NCBI GenBank assembly: GCA_905234745.1
Contig: CAJOJD010000009.1
Location: forward strand, 1,494-65,493
Direction of reading: 5' to 3'
Length of the DNA stretch: 64,000 nucleotides
Source of the DNA: an uncultured Bacteroidaceae bacterium
GTDB taxonomy: Bacteria > Bacteroidota > Bacteroidia > Bacteroidales > Bacteroidaceae
In this document: piece after piece, positions 38,970 to 48,899 of the stretch
Layout: the number at the start of each line of letters is the position of its first letter
Numbering within the stretch: the stretch's first letter is position 1
The notes under the pieces: generated by a model
What the model saw: only the letters and a program-made list of their open reading frames with translations
Database searches by the model: none
Told to the model about the DNA's origin: nothing
Made by a program: the position numbers and the translations under genes

Positions 38970-39538
38970 AGACAGATATCATACTTGCAGGCGTAGGAGG
39001 ACAAGGCATCCTCTCAATCGCAACAGTCATAGGTCAGGCCGCCCTTGAGGAGGACCTCTATATCAAGCAGGCCGAGGTTCACGGAATGAGCCAGCGCGGC
39101 GGTGACGTACAGTCCAACCTGCGCATAAGCGACAAACCCATTGCCAGTGACCTTATCTCACTTGGTCAGGCCGATATCATCATAGCCATGGAACCCATGG
39201 AGGCCCTGCGTTACAAGCACTACCTGAGCAAGGACGGTTGGGTAATCACATCATCCAATCCCTTTGTAAACATAGGCAATTATCCCGATCAGAACGCAAT
39301 AATCGCAGAGCTCAAGGAACTTGGAAACGTGATCCTGATTGATACCGACGAACTTGGCAAGGAGCACAAGATGCCCAAGGCTGTCAATATGATTCTGCTG
39401 GGCGCCGCTTCAAAAGCCCTCAAGAGCATCAGTTTTGACAAACTCTGCCAGAGCGTACGCACCATTTTCGGTGCCAAGGGTGATGCAATAGTAGACATGA
39501 ACATAAAGGCCCTTGAAATTGGCCGTAACTGTGAATAA
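38966..39538 (+). CDS. iorB: Indolepyruvate ferredoxin oxidoreductase beta subunit
   Basis: MKTDIILAGVGGQGILSIATVIGQAALEEDLYIKQAEVHGMSQRGGDVQSNLRIS. Confidence 0.92.
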   Translation: MKTDIILAGVGGQGILSIATVIGQAALEEDLYIKQAEVHGMSQRGGDVQSNLRISDKPIASDLISLGQADIIIAMEPMEALRYKHYLSKDGWVITSSNPFVNIGNYPDQNAIIAELKELGNVILIDTDELGKEHKMPKAVNMILLGAASKALKSISFDKLCQSVRTIFGAKGDAIVDMNIKALEIGRNCE

Positions 39539-39545
39539 GAGACCG

Positions 39546-40871
39546 ATGAAAACGCTGATTCCTGCAAACGTAATAGACGATTATCTTAAGAGTATAGAGG
39601 TAACAGACCTCAACAAGGCCTCCATCCGCCAGGTGCTGGCATGTGAACTGAACGCCGAGAAGGTGACAGGTCAGGAGTTCATCCATTTTGAGATGGGTGT
39701 TCCCGGCATACCGCCATCGGCCGTAGGCGTCAAGGCACAGAAAGAGGCTCTGGACCGCGGAGTGGCTTCAAAGTATCCTAACATTGAAGGTATCCCCGAA
39801 CTCAAGGAGCAGGCAGCGCGTTTTGTCAAGGCTTTCATAAACACCGATATACAGCCCGGTCACTGCACCCCAACATGCGGAGCAATGCAGGGTACATTCG
39901 CCGCATTCCTTCTGTGCTCACAGGTTGACCCCAAGAAGGATACAATCCTCTACATCGATCCCGGATTCCCCGTACAGAAGATGCAGGCCCAGGTAATGGG
40001 TGTCAAGACCGCCCAGTTTGACGTGGCCGATTTCCGTGCAGAGAAGTTGGGACCCAAGTTGGAGAGTTACCTCAAGCAGGGCAACATATGCTGCATAGTC
40101 TACTCCAACCCCAACAACCCCAGCTGGATGTGCCTTACCGAAAGTGAGATCAAAACCATCGGTGAATTGGCCACAAAGTATGATACCATCATTCTGGAGG
40201 ACCTTGCCTACATGACCATGGACTTCCGTCGTGAAGGTCTGGGCATTCCTTTCAAGGCACCCTACCAGATCAGCGTATCGCACTATACCGACAACTACAT
40301 CATGATGCTCAGCGGCAGTAAGATATTCAGCTACGCCGGCGAGCGCATAGCAGTTGCATGCATATCGGACAAACTCTATGAGCGTCACTTTGAGACCTTG
40401 CAGAAGCGTTACAACATATCACGTTTTGGTGCTGTCTACGCTTATGATATGCTTTACGCAATGTCATCGGGCGTAACCCACTCCGTTCAGTGCGCAATGG
40501 CCGCCATGCTCAAGGCCGCATGCGACGGTGAGTACCGGTTCCGCGAAGATATCCGCGAGTATGCACGCCGCACAGAGAAGATAAAGGCCGCCCTTTTGCG
40601 CAACGGATTCAACATTACTTATGACAAGGATCTGGAGGAGCCTGTAAGTGACGGATTCTTCTTTACGTTCGGATACGACCTGCCGGATGGCACACCCATG
40701 GAGGGAGGCCAGCTTCTGCATGAACTTCTTTACTTTGGAATAAGCGGAATCGTGCTCTCATCGACCGGCAGCACCCGTCAGGGTATACGCGGCTGCGCAT
40801 CGAACATCCGCGACGACCAGTTCCCCATCCTTGAGGAGCGTCTGCGCCTCTTCAACGAAGCTCACCGCTAG
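39546..40871 (+). CDS. Class I/II PLP-dependent aminotransferase
   Basis: ATG 39546 in ORF 39513..40871; IVYSNPNNPSWMCLTESEI; MLSGSKIFSYAGERIAVACIS (PLP Lys). Confidence 0.9.
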   Translation: MKTLIPANVIDDYLKSIEVTDLNKASIRQVLACELNAEKVTGQEFIHFEMGVPGIPPSAVGVKAQKEALDRGVASKYPNIEGIPELKEQAARFVKAFINTDIQPGHCTPTCGAMQGTFAAFLLCSQVDPKKDTILYIDPGFPVQKMQAQVMGVKTAQFDVADFRAEKLGPKLESYLKQGNICCIVYSNPNNPSWMCLTESEIKTIGELATKYDTIILEDLAYMTMDFRREGLGIPFKAPYQISVSHYTDNYIMMLSGSKIFSYAGERIAVACISDKLYERHFETLQKRYNISRFGAVYAYDMLYAMSSGVTHSVQCAMAAMLKAACDGEYRFREDIREYARRTEKIKAALLRNGFNITYDKDLEEPVSDGFFFTFGYDLPDGTPMEGGQLLHELLYFGISGIVLSSTGSTRQGIRGCASNIRDDQFPILEERLRLFNEAHR

Positions 40872-40936
40872 CACAATAGGGTCAGACCCCTTTGTGTCAT
40901 TTTCGTGACACAAAGGGGTCTGACCCTATTGTGCTA
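40869..40936. repeat. 68-bp perfect palindromic element (double type A): 31-nt arms, TTTTCG/CGAAAA loop
   Basis: tagcacaatagggtcagacccctttgtgtca-ttttcg-tgacacaaaggggtctgaccctattgtgcta; terminal TAGs are the stop codons of the aminotransferase (+) and dgt (-). Confidence 0.94.
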
Positions 40937-42271
40937 AACTGCAGGAAGACTGTTTCCGTTGATTTTGCGGTAGATGTCCAGAGCATAGACATCGGTCATA
41001 CCGCTTATGTAATCCAGAACTGCAAGTATGCGGTTGTAGATATCTGTCGCGTTGATGTCATACTGGCTCGATACGCGGCCGATAAGCAGTTTGGAGTATT
41101 CGCGTTCAGGGTTCAGGACCGCCTCCACCATAAGGTCAAGCAGGGTGCTTATTATGCGGAAACCGGCCAGTTCAACTTCCAGTACGTCACGTGAACGGTA
41201 TATCTTCTGGACCGACAGTTCTGCGCATTTGCGGTAGGCCTCTCTTGGCGTGGGACTGATATGCTTTATCAGTGACTCGCTGAACGTGCCGTCCAATATT
41301 GCCTGCTCGTTCTCCAGGAACACCTGAGTGCACTCATCGACCAGTACTCCCACCAGTTTGGAGCGCAGATATGACACCTTCTCGTTTACATCGGTCACCA
41401 TTGCTATGATGCTCTTGGCGTGCTCCTGCTCGGAGGGCTCAAGGAAATCCATCATCAGACTGATGGTCTGCTCAGTTGACAATAGCTTGAGCTTGTGGGC
41501 ATCCTCCAGGTCCATCAGAAGGTAGCAGATATCATCGGCGGCCTCAACCAGCCATACCAGCGGATAGCGTACGTATTTGAGAGGCTGACCGGGTTCGGAG
41601 AGGCGGATAATGCCCAATTCATCGGCTATTTGGGCGAATATCGGTGCCTCGCTCTCAAAGAAGCCGAACTTATGCTTGCCGTTGGCAAGTATTGATGAGT
41701 ACGGATATTTTACTATCGATGCCAGCGTGGAATAGGTCATTGCGAAACCTCCCTTGCGGCGGCCGATGAACTGATGTGCCAGCAGACGGAATGCATTGGC
41801 GTTACCCTCAAAGTTTATGATATCGGTCCACTGACCTGGGTTTTTCTTGAACTGTTCCAGCAGGGACTGTCCCTTTCCTTCGGTGAAATAGGCTGAGATT
41901 GCCTTCTCTCCAGAATGGCCGAAAGGAGGATTGCCCATGTCATGCGCCAGACATGCGGCCGATACTATGTTGCCTATCTCGGTTATGTTGCTGCAAGCCA
42001 GCTCGGGGTGTTTCTGAATGATGCCGCGGGATACGTTGTTGCCCAGCGAGCGGCCTACGCATGAAACCTCAAGACTATGGGTAAGACGGTTGTGCACGAA
42101 AACGCTTCCCGGCAGGGGGAACACCTGGGTCTTGTTCTGCAACCTGCGGAAAGGAGCAGAGAAAATGAGTCGGTCATAATCCCTGAGGAATGCGGAGCGG
42201 TCATCCTTATGGGCCGACTCTATGCCTTCCATTCCCAAACGCTTTGACGAAATAAGTCTTTGCCAATCCAT
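40934..42271 (-). CDS. dgt: dGTP triphosphohydrolase-like HD protein
   Basis: [58 protein letters not shown] motif. Confidence 0.9.
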   Translation of the reverse strand: MDWQRLISSKRLGMEGIESAHKDDRSAFLRDYDRLIFSAPFRRLQNKTQVFPLPGSVFVHNRLTHSLEVSCVGRSLGNNVSRGIIQKHPELACSNITEIGNIVSAACLAHDMGNPPFGHSGEKAISAYFTEGKGQSLLEQFKKNPGQWTDIINFEGNANAFRLLAHQFIGRRKGGFAMTYSTLASIVKYPYSSILANGKHKFGFFESEAPIFAQIADELGIIRLSEPGQPLKYVRYPLVWLVEAADDICYLLMDLEDAHKLKLLSTEQTISLMMDFLEPSEQEHAKSIIAMVTDVNEKVSYLRSKLVGVLVDECTQVFLENEQAILDGTFSESLIKHISPTPREAYRKCAELSVQKIYRSRDVLEVELAGFRIISTLLDLMVEAVLNPEREYSKLLIGRVSSQYDINATDIYNRILAVLDYISGMTDVYALDIYRKINGNSLPAV

Positions 42272-42378
42272 TGTCAGTATCTCTTTGTTTCAAAATTAGT
42301 GGTTTTTCAGATTATTTCTGCTTTAGTTGGCGGTATATTTGTTATTTTCGCTGTGCAAAACCAAAACCCTTTGAAAGT

Positions 42379-42810
42379 ATGAAGGTAAAGATTATCAACC
42401 GTTCGCATCATCCCCTTCCCGAGTATGCGACAGCGCAGTCAGCAGGTGTGGATCTCAGGGCAAATCTTGACGAGCCCGTAGTAATGAAACCTATGGAGCG
42501 CCGTCTTATTCCCACAGGACTGTTCATCTCCCTGCCTGCAGGATTCGAGGCTCAGGTCCGTCCCCGCAGCGGTCTGGCCATCAAGAAGGGCATAACGGTA
42601 CTCAATACCCCCGGTACCATCGATGCCGATTACCGCGGCGAAATAGGAGTAATCCTCATAAACCTTTCACAGGATGATTTTGTCGTAAATGACGGAGAGC
42701 GCATAGCACAGATGATCATTGCCCGTCATGAGCAGGCAGAGTGGATCCAGGTGGAGACACTTGACGAGACCGAGCGCGGTGCCGGCGGATTCGGACACAG
42801 CGGAGTATAA
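42379..42810 (+). CDS. dut: dUTP diphosphatase
   Basis: ATG 42379; [62 protein letters not shown]. Confidence 0.95.
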   Translation: MKVKIINRSHHPLPEYATAQSAGVDLRANLDEPVVMKPMERRLIPTGLFISLPAGFEAQVRPRSGLAIKKGITVLNTPGTIDADYRGEIGVILINLSQDDFVVNDGERIAQMIIARHEQAEWIQVETLDETERGAGGFGHSGV

Positions 42811-42825
42811 GGATTTGTTCAGCCG

Positions 42826-44169
42826 ATGAAAAGGGGTATTGTCACAATCATATCTGTTCTTGCCTTAGCCGCAACCGTATCCTGCGGCTCGGCACGTCAT
42901 GCATCAACGGATCCCATACCCCAGTCGCAGCTTGACTCATATGCAGCCGACCATTTCTTCAGGGAAGGAATCAGGTTGTATAACGAGAACCAGTATGATG
43001 CCGCAATGGACCTTCTGGCCCACAGCATGAACTATGATACCGCATCGGCCGCCACCTGTTACAGCCTGGCGCAATACTACATGTCCATGCGCGACAGGGC
43101 TTTGCAGGAAAAATACAGCGGCACGGCCCATGACCTGCTTATGCGTGCAGTCAGTCTGGAGCCGGGTAACTACTGGTACAGGCGTCTGCTGGCCCTGAGT
43201 TACCTCAGGATGAACCGTCCAATGGAGGCCATCGGACAGTATGAGGAGATATCCCGCCGTTTCCCCGGCAGGACCGATGTCCTGATGACGTTGGCCAGTC
43301 TTTATGACGATATAGGAGACTACGAGAAGGAACTCCGCGCCATAGAGCGTTACGGCCGTCTTGAGGATGTGGCCGATGACCTCAAGTTCCAGCGCTTTGT
43401 CTGCTATCTCCAAATGGGTGAACTGGACTCCGCCTATTATGAGGCAGAGAAACCGGCTGAGATAATCGAATTGCTCATGAACACCACCAGGGATATGATT
43501 GAGCAGGCGGAAAGTGCCATGGACAGGATCCGTTGCCGTTCACTGCTCGATGTGGTCATGAATTTCTGCGATGTGGTATCGGCCCACGAACCTGAACTTG
43601 CCGAGGCTTACATACAGAAATCCATAGCCTATTTCTGGATGGGACAGAATGAGGAATCACTGGATATCCTGGCCAAAGGTCTTAAGAACGTAAAGACAGA
43701 CATTGACCATGCCAAGATCTACAACCTGAGAGGAGACTATTACCATACGCTCGGCGACAAGGAGAAGATGTATGCCGATTATGATTCGACTCTCATCTAC
43801 GATCCCGACAACATAAACGTACTGAACAACTACGCCTACTATCTTTCGGTCGAGGGCAGAGACCTTAAGAGAGCGCTTGATATGAGCGCCAGAACACTTG
43901 AGGCTGAACCGCTCAATGCGACCTATCTTGATACTTACGCATGGATCCTGTTCAAGATGAAACGTTACAGCGATGCGCTGGTTTATCTTGAGAAGGCACT
44001 CAGGTATCTGGACACTGACAATCCCGAGATCTACGAGCACTACGGCGACGTGCTGTACATGTGCGGCGAGAAGGAGAAGGCTCTTGAGAACTGGCACAAG
44101 GCTGTCCAGTTCAACAGCACATCGGCAACTCTGGATCAGAAAATAAAACAGCAAAGATATCTGGAATGA
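42826..44169 (+). CDS. TPR-repeat lipoprotein
   Basis: Lipobox LALAATVSCGSA; repeated TPR units (NVLNNYAYYLSVEGRDLKRALDMSARTLEAEPLNATYLDTYAWILFKMKRYSDALVYLEKAL). Confidence 0.85.
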   Translation: MKRGIVTIISVLALAATVSCGSARHASTDPIPQSQLDSYAADHFFREGIRLYNENQYDAAMDLLAHSMNYDTASAATCYSLAQYYMSMRDRALQEKYSGTAHDLLMRAVSLEPGNYWYRRLLALSYLRMNRPMEAIGQYEEISRRFPGRTDVLMTLASLYDDIGDYEKELRAIERYGRLEDVADDLKFQRFVCYLQMGELDSAYYEAEKPAEIIELLMNTTRDMIEQAESAMDRIRCRSLLDVVMNFCDVVSAHEPELAEAYIQKSIAYFWMGQNEESLDILAKGLKNVKTDIDHAKIYNLRGDYYHTLGDKEKMYADYDSTLIYDPDNINVLNNYAYYLSVEGRDLKRALDMSARTLEAEPLNATYLDTYAWILFKMKRYSDALVYLEKALRYLDTDNPEIYEHYGDVLYMCGEKEKALENWHKAVQFNSTSATLDQKIKQQRYLE

Positions 44170-44966
44170 AAAGGCTCATTTACATATTGCCCGTTTTGCT
44201 GACCGTTCTGCTTCTGGCCGGTTGCCGTTCACAATCGGCACTCAAGAAACAGAAACAGCAGGAGCAGGAGAGCGTACGTCTTGTCCATGCCTTGCTTGAA
44301 GATCCTCCCGTACAGGAGTTGCAGGCAAGTCTTGCATTGAACCTGGACGGCACTAAAGTGAGCGGACAGTTAAGGATGCGCCGTGGCCGCAGCATCCAGA
44401 TAAGCGCCAGCATGCTGGGTCTGGTAGAGATTGCACGTATAGAATTCCTTCCGGAGATGGTAGTAGTCATGGACAAGTTCCATAACCTTTACTCCGTATG
44501 CCATTACGCCGATATTCCCTACCGTAATGAACTGGGGCTTGACTTTGAGGTTGTGCAGGCCTTTCTCTGGAACCGCATATTTTCACCCGGCAGTGCCAAT
44601 CAGGCCGATGCCGCCACCCGTTTGAGAGTTGACAGGACCGATGATGACGGCACCGTCCACATCAAAGACATAGAGTGCGGATATGAGTTCATAACAAGAG
44701 GCGATGACCGTCTGGACGCCCTGACAAAATCAGGAGGCGGATACAGTTTCCGCGTGGATTATTCTGATTTCACCGCCGTTTCCGGTAAATGGAAATACCC
44801 GTTGGGACTGAACTTCCAGGTAAAAGTATCCAGTCTGGACCTGAAGGTATCGGCCAAGATGTCATCGGTCACGACCGAAAAGAAGAACTGGCCGGACCGT
44901 ACCCAGGTAACCCGCCGCATGAAACAGGTTACACTTGAAGAGTTGTTGGATAATCTAGGATTATGA
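44166..44966 (+). CDS. DUF4292 domain lipoprotein
   Basis: Lipobox VLLLAGCRSQ; SLALNLDGTKVSGQLRMRRGRSIQISASMLGLVEIARIEFLPEMVVVMDKFHNLY. Confidence 0.78.
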   Translation: MKRLIYILPVLLTVLLLAGCRSQSALKKQKQQEQESVRLVHALLEDPPVQELQASLALNLDGTKVSGQLRMRRGRSIQISASMLGLVEIARIEFLPEMVVVMDKFHNLYSVCHYADIPYRNELGLDFEVVQAFLWNRIFSPGSANQADAATRLRVDRTDDDGTVHIKDIECGYEFITRGDDRLDALTKSGGGYSFRVDYSDFTAVSGKWKYPLGLNFQVKVSSLDLKVSAKMSSVTTEKKNWPDRTQVTRRMKQVTLEELLDNLGL

Positions 44967-46159
44967 TAAGAAAGAACGTCATACTGCTGTTACTGCTCTC
45001 TATCCCCCTGATAATGGAGGGACAGACCAATTCCGTCATTGAGAAGATGCGCAAGGAACGGGCAGAGATTGAGGAGCAGATAGCCCGTCAGGAAAAGATA
45101 CTTACCAGTACCGAGTCCAACATATCCAGTCAGGTGAGCAATCTCAATATCATAACCGCCAAACTCAAGGAGCGTACCAAGGTTCTAGAAAAGACCCGCA
45201 ATGAGATCCGCTCGCTGGACCGTGAGACCACACGTCTGGAAAAGGAGATTCAGCAGTTGGAGAAAGAACACGAGCAGTGCAAGGAGCGTTACGCCGATGC
45301 CTGCCGGTTCTATCAGCACCAGAACTCCAGTTTCAATCCCCTTACATTCATCCTTGCGACCGAATCATTCCGTGAGATGAGCCGTCGTGCCCGTTATGTG
45401 AGTGAGTACTCCAACTCACTGAAGGAAATGGCCGATGAAATCACCCAAAAAGTGGATACTCTTGAGAACCGCAAGGCGCAGATAGAACTTGTAAGGAAAG
45501 AGAAAGAGGAACTCCGTAAAGTCCAGCAGAAGAACGAGGAAGAGGCCCGCAAGGAGGAGAAACAGCAGAAGACCCTTGTGAACCAGCTCAAGAACAAACG
45601 CACCAACCTCAAGAAAGAGATTCAGGCCCAGCAAAAGAAGATGAACGAACTCTCCAAGGAGATTGACCGTCAGATACAACTGGCCCTCAAGGAGGAGCAA
45701 GCCAAAACACCGAACAAGGTGCAGTCACCCGAGGATATCAAGCTGTCCGGAACCTTTGAAAGCAACAAGGGACGCCTGCCCATGCCTATTACAGGCGCCT
45801 ATCTGGTGGTTGGTGAATACGGTGTCCAGAACGTGGCCGGAATGAAGGATGTCAAACAGAACAATCTGGGTATAGACATCCAGGGAAACGATGGTGCTCA
45901 GGCAAGATCGGTATTTGACGGAACAGTATCGTCAATATTCCAGCAGGGCAAGGGCCAGATTGGCGTTCTTATACGCCACGGCTCTTACATATCGGTTTAC
46001 TGCAACCTGAGTGAGACCAGGCTCAAGAAGGGTGACAAGGTCAAGACAGGTGACATAGTAGGTAACATACAGACATCCGAGAACGGAACTCCCATACTTC
46101 ACTTCCAGCTTCACAAGGAGAGCACCCGTCTCAATCCTTCGGATTGGTTGCGCCGCTGA
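44963..46159 (+). CDS. EnvC-like murein hydrolase activator (coiled coil plus M23/LytM domain)
   Basis: Coiled-coil N-terminus; LPMPITGAYLVVGEYGVQNV...NNLGIDIQGNDGAQARSVFDGTVSSIF...GNIQTSENGTPILHFQLHKESTRLNPSDWL. Confidence 0.88.
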   Translation: MIRKNVILLLLLSIPLIMEGQTNSVIEKMRKERAEIEEQIARQEKILTSTESNISSQVSNLNIITAKLKERTKVLEKTRNEIRSLDRETTRLEKEIQQLEKEHEQCKERYADACRFYQHQNSSFNPLTFILATESFREMSRRARYVSEYSNSLKEMADEITQKVDTLENRKAQIELVRKEKEELRKVQQKNEEEARKEEKQQKTLVNQLKNKRTNLKKEIQAQQKKMNELSKEIDRQIQLALKEEQAKTPNKVQSPEDIKLSGTFESNKGRLPMPITGAYLVVGEYGVQNVAGMKDVKQNNLGIDIQGNDGAQARSVFDGTVSSIFQQGKGQIGVLIRHGSYISVYCNLSETRLKKGDKVKTGDIVGNIQTSENGTPILHFQLHKESTRLNPSDWLRR

Positions 46160-46197
46160 TAAAAAATGACTAATTTTGCAGACCAAAATCAATCCAT

Positions 46198-47319
46198 ATG
46201 ATTACAGCTGATCAACTCAAAGACGTACTTGACCGCACAGAGGCCCTTAAGCGCTATCTGAACATAGATTCCAAACTCATCCAGGTTGAGGAGGAGCAGT
46301 TGCGCACTCAGGCTCCCGGATTCTGGGATGACCCCAAGAAGGCCGAGATACAGATGAAAAAGGTCAAGGACCTGCAGAGTTGGATTGACGGTTACAAGCA
46401 GGTAAAGGCTCTGGCCGATGAACTGCAGCTGGCCATGGACTTCTACAAGGAGGAACTTGTTACCGAGCAGGAAGTCGATGAAAACTACGCCAAGGCACTG
46501 GCAGCGGTAGAATCATTGGAACTCAAGAACATGCTTCGCGAGGAGGCCGATGAGATGGACTGCGTCCTCAAGATAAACTCAGGTGCCGGAGGTACCGAAA
46601 GTCAGGACTGGGCCCAGATGCTCATGCGTATGTATATGCGCTGGGGCGAGGAGAACAAATACAAGGTTACAGTAGCCAACCTTCAGGAGGGCGATGAAGC
46701 CGGAATAAAGCAGGTAACCATGGAGATAGAAGGCCCGTTTGCCTACGGTTACCTCAAGGGAGAGAACGGAGTGCACCGCCTGGTACGTGTATCGCCCTAC
46801 AACGCACAGGGTAAGCGCATGACATCATTTGCCAGCGTCTTTGTAACCCCTCTTATCGATGACTCCATTGAAGTTGACATAAACCCCGCACTCATGAGTT
46901 GGGATACGTTCCGCAGCGGCGGTGCCGGCGGCCAGAACGTGAACAAGGTAGAATCAGGCGTACGTCTGCGCTACCAGTTCAAGGATCCATATACCGGTGC
47001 CGAGGAGGAGATCCTCATAGAGAACACCGAGACCCGTGACCAGCCCAAGAACAAGGAGCGTGCCCTGCAGCACCTGCGTTCCATCCTGTATGACAAGGAA
47101 CTGCAGCACCGCATGGCCGAGCAGGAAAAGATTGAGGCAGGCAAGAAAAAGATTGAATGGGGCTCACAGATACGCTCATATGTCTTTGATGACCGTCGCG
47201 TCAAGGATCACCGTACCGGATATCAGACATCCGATGTAAACGGCGTAATGGACGGCCATATTGACGAATTCATCAAGTCCTACCTTATGTCTTTTGCCGA
47301 ATCGCAGAATCAACAGTAA
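46198..47319 (+). CDS. prfB: Peptide chain release factor 2 (no programmed frameshift site)
   Basis: GGQNVNKVESGVRL and SGAGGTESQDWAQMLMRMY motifs; continuous frame through the usual frameshift position (RTEALKRYLNIDSKL). Confidence 0.94.
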   Translation: MITADQLKDVLDRTEALKRYLNIDSKLIQVEEEQLRTQAPGFWDDPKKAEIQMKKVKDLQSWIDGYKQVKALADELQLAMDFYKEELVTEQEVDENYAKALAAVESLELKNMLREEADEMDCVLKINSGAGGTESQDWAQMLMRMYMRWGEENKYKVTVANLQEGDEAGIKQVTMEIEGPFAYGYLKGENGVHRLVRVSPYNAQGKRMTSFASVFVTPLIDDSIEVDINPALMSWDTFRSGGAGGQNVNKVESGVRLRYQFKDPYTGAEEEILIENTETRDQPKNKERALQHLRSILYDKELQHRMAEQEKIEAGKKKIEWGSQIRSYVFDDRRVKDHRTGYQTSDVNGVMDGHIDEFIKSYLMSFAESQNQQ

Positions 47320-47343
47320 TTTCCAATAATAAACACTAATACT

Positions 47344-47823
47344 ATGTCAGTAGAAATTGAACGTAAGTTTCTGGTCAGGAACGACTCTTACCGCACACAG
47401 GCATTCAGCTATTACGACATTCTGCAGGGTTACATAGCCCATGAGAATGGCCGTTCGGTACGTGTACGAATTACGGATAAGGAGGCTATCCTGACAATCA
47501 AAGGACCGTCGGACAGCAAAGGCATGAGCCGTTACGAGTGGAACCATCTTATTCCGGTCGAAGATGCCCGTGAACTTTTTGAACTGCACCAAAGCGGAGC
47601 CATTGAGAAACGCCGTTACCTTGTACACAGCGGCCCTCATGTATTTGAAGTGGACGAATTCCACGGTGAAAACGAGGGACTTGTAATGGCTGAGGTCGAG
47701 CTGGGCTCAGAAAACGAGTCTTTCGTCAAGCCCGATTTTATAGGCAAGGAGGTAACCGGTGACCACCGTTATTACAACGCTTATCTGGCCACAAACCCCT
47801 ACAAAACCTGGAATAAGGATTGA
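47344..47823 (+). CDS. CYTH domain protein
   Basis: MSVEIERKFLVRND; GRSVRVRITDKEAILTIKGP. Confidence 0.9.
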   Translation: MSVEIERKFLVRNDSYRTQAFSYYDILQGYIAHENGRSVRVRITDKEAILTIKGPSDSKGMSRYEWNHLIPVEDARELFELHQSGAIEKRRYLVHSGPHVFEVDEFHGENEGLVMAEVELGSENESFVKPDFIGKEVTGDHRYYNAYLATNPYKTWNKD

Positions 47824-48210
47824 TTATTTCTTCTTTCTGAAGATAGTCTGGATAGCAAAGTACCCGATTGCGGCACCTGCCAGGACGCCTGTCACATCGG
47901 CCCAAAGGTCTGCCCACTCACCGCTTCTTCCCTGAGTAAGTTTCATCTGGGCTATCTCCATCAGTCCGCCCAGCGCTATCGGGGCAATGATTCCGAATAT
48001 GAGAATCTTTACCCAGTTCAGGTTCTCATGGTGACGCAGATACTCTATCCAGATTATCAGCTCCAACCCAAGATACATGCAGACATGGACAACCTTGTCT
48101 ATTCCGGTGATAGGATCAAGTTTAGTCTTTGGAGGGTTGAAAAGTGACAGAAAGAGTATGGCTGCTATGACAAGCAGTGACAGCGGATATTTTCTGATGA
48201 AATATAACAT
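47824..48210 (-). CDS. VanZ-like family membrane protein
   Basis: GIDKVVHVCMYLGLELIIWIEYL; FGIIAPIALGGLMEIAQMKLTQGRSGEWADLWADVTGVLAG. Confidence 0.82.
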   Translation of the reverse strand: MLYFIRKYPLSLLVIAAILFLSLFNPPKTKLDPITGIDKVVHVCMYLGLELIIWIEYLRHHENLNWVKILIFGIIAPIALGGLMEIAQMKLTQGRSGEWADLWADVTGVLAGAAIGYFAIQTIFRKKK

Positions 48211-48242
48211 GCCGCAAAATTAACCAATTATACCATAACACA

Positions 48243-48899
48243 ATGTCTAAAGACCATTTCTATTTTAACCGCAATGACAGAATCGTAGCCCTGGTGCTTC
48301 TGGCCGTAGCAGTGGTTGTCAACATAGTTCTGAATCCATGGAAAACGCCGGTTCCGGAAACCTTTGTTGAGGCCGATTCCCTATCCTATGTACCGGATAC
48401 CTTTAAAAGGACCATATACATTAGGGATACCGTAAGAAGGAAATGGTATATATGGGATACTGTAGTCATTACAAAAACTCTAAGTTATACGGCTAAAAGC
48501 AATCCCGTTTCACCCCTTGATTTGAATGCATCAGACAGTGCCCTGCTTGTAACGCTTCCGGGTATAGGACCTGCCTATGCCGCAAGGATCCTTAGATACA
48601 GGGAACAGTTGGGCGGATTCCATGACATTTCACAACTGATGGAGATTGAAGGACTGCCGGATTCGCTGATGAAATGGTTTGTTTTGACCGATACCGTCCC
48701 CATCAGGAAAATATCGGTCAATACGCTTTCTTTAGCCCAACTGCGCCGTCATCCATATATTGATTTCTATCAGGCCAGGGCCATAGTGGAGTACCGCCAG
48801 GAACGGGGCAATATAAAAGGCCCCGATCAGCTCTCTTTCATGGAAGAGTTCACTGACCGGGACCTTGAGCGTCTGGCGCCTTATCTTGATTACCGATAA
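48243..48899 (+). CDS. Helix-hairpin-helix (ComEA-like) membrane-anchored protein
   Basis: LDLNASDSALLVTLPGIGPAYAARILRYREQLGGFHDISQLMEIEGLPDSLM. Confidence 0.87.
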   Translation: MSKDHFYFNRNDRIVALVLLAVAVVVNIVLNPWKTPVPETFVEADSLSYVPDTFKRTIYIRDTVRRKWYIWDTVVITKTLSYTAKSNPVSPLDLNASDSALLVTLPGIGPAYAARILRYREQLGGFHDISQLMEIEGLPDSLMKWFVLTDTVPIRKISVNTLSLAQLRRHPYIDFYQARAIVEYRQERGNIKGPDQLSFMEEFTDRDLERLAPYLDYR

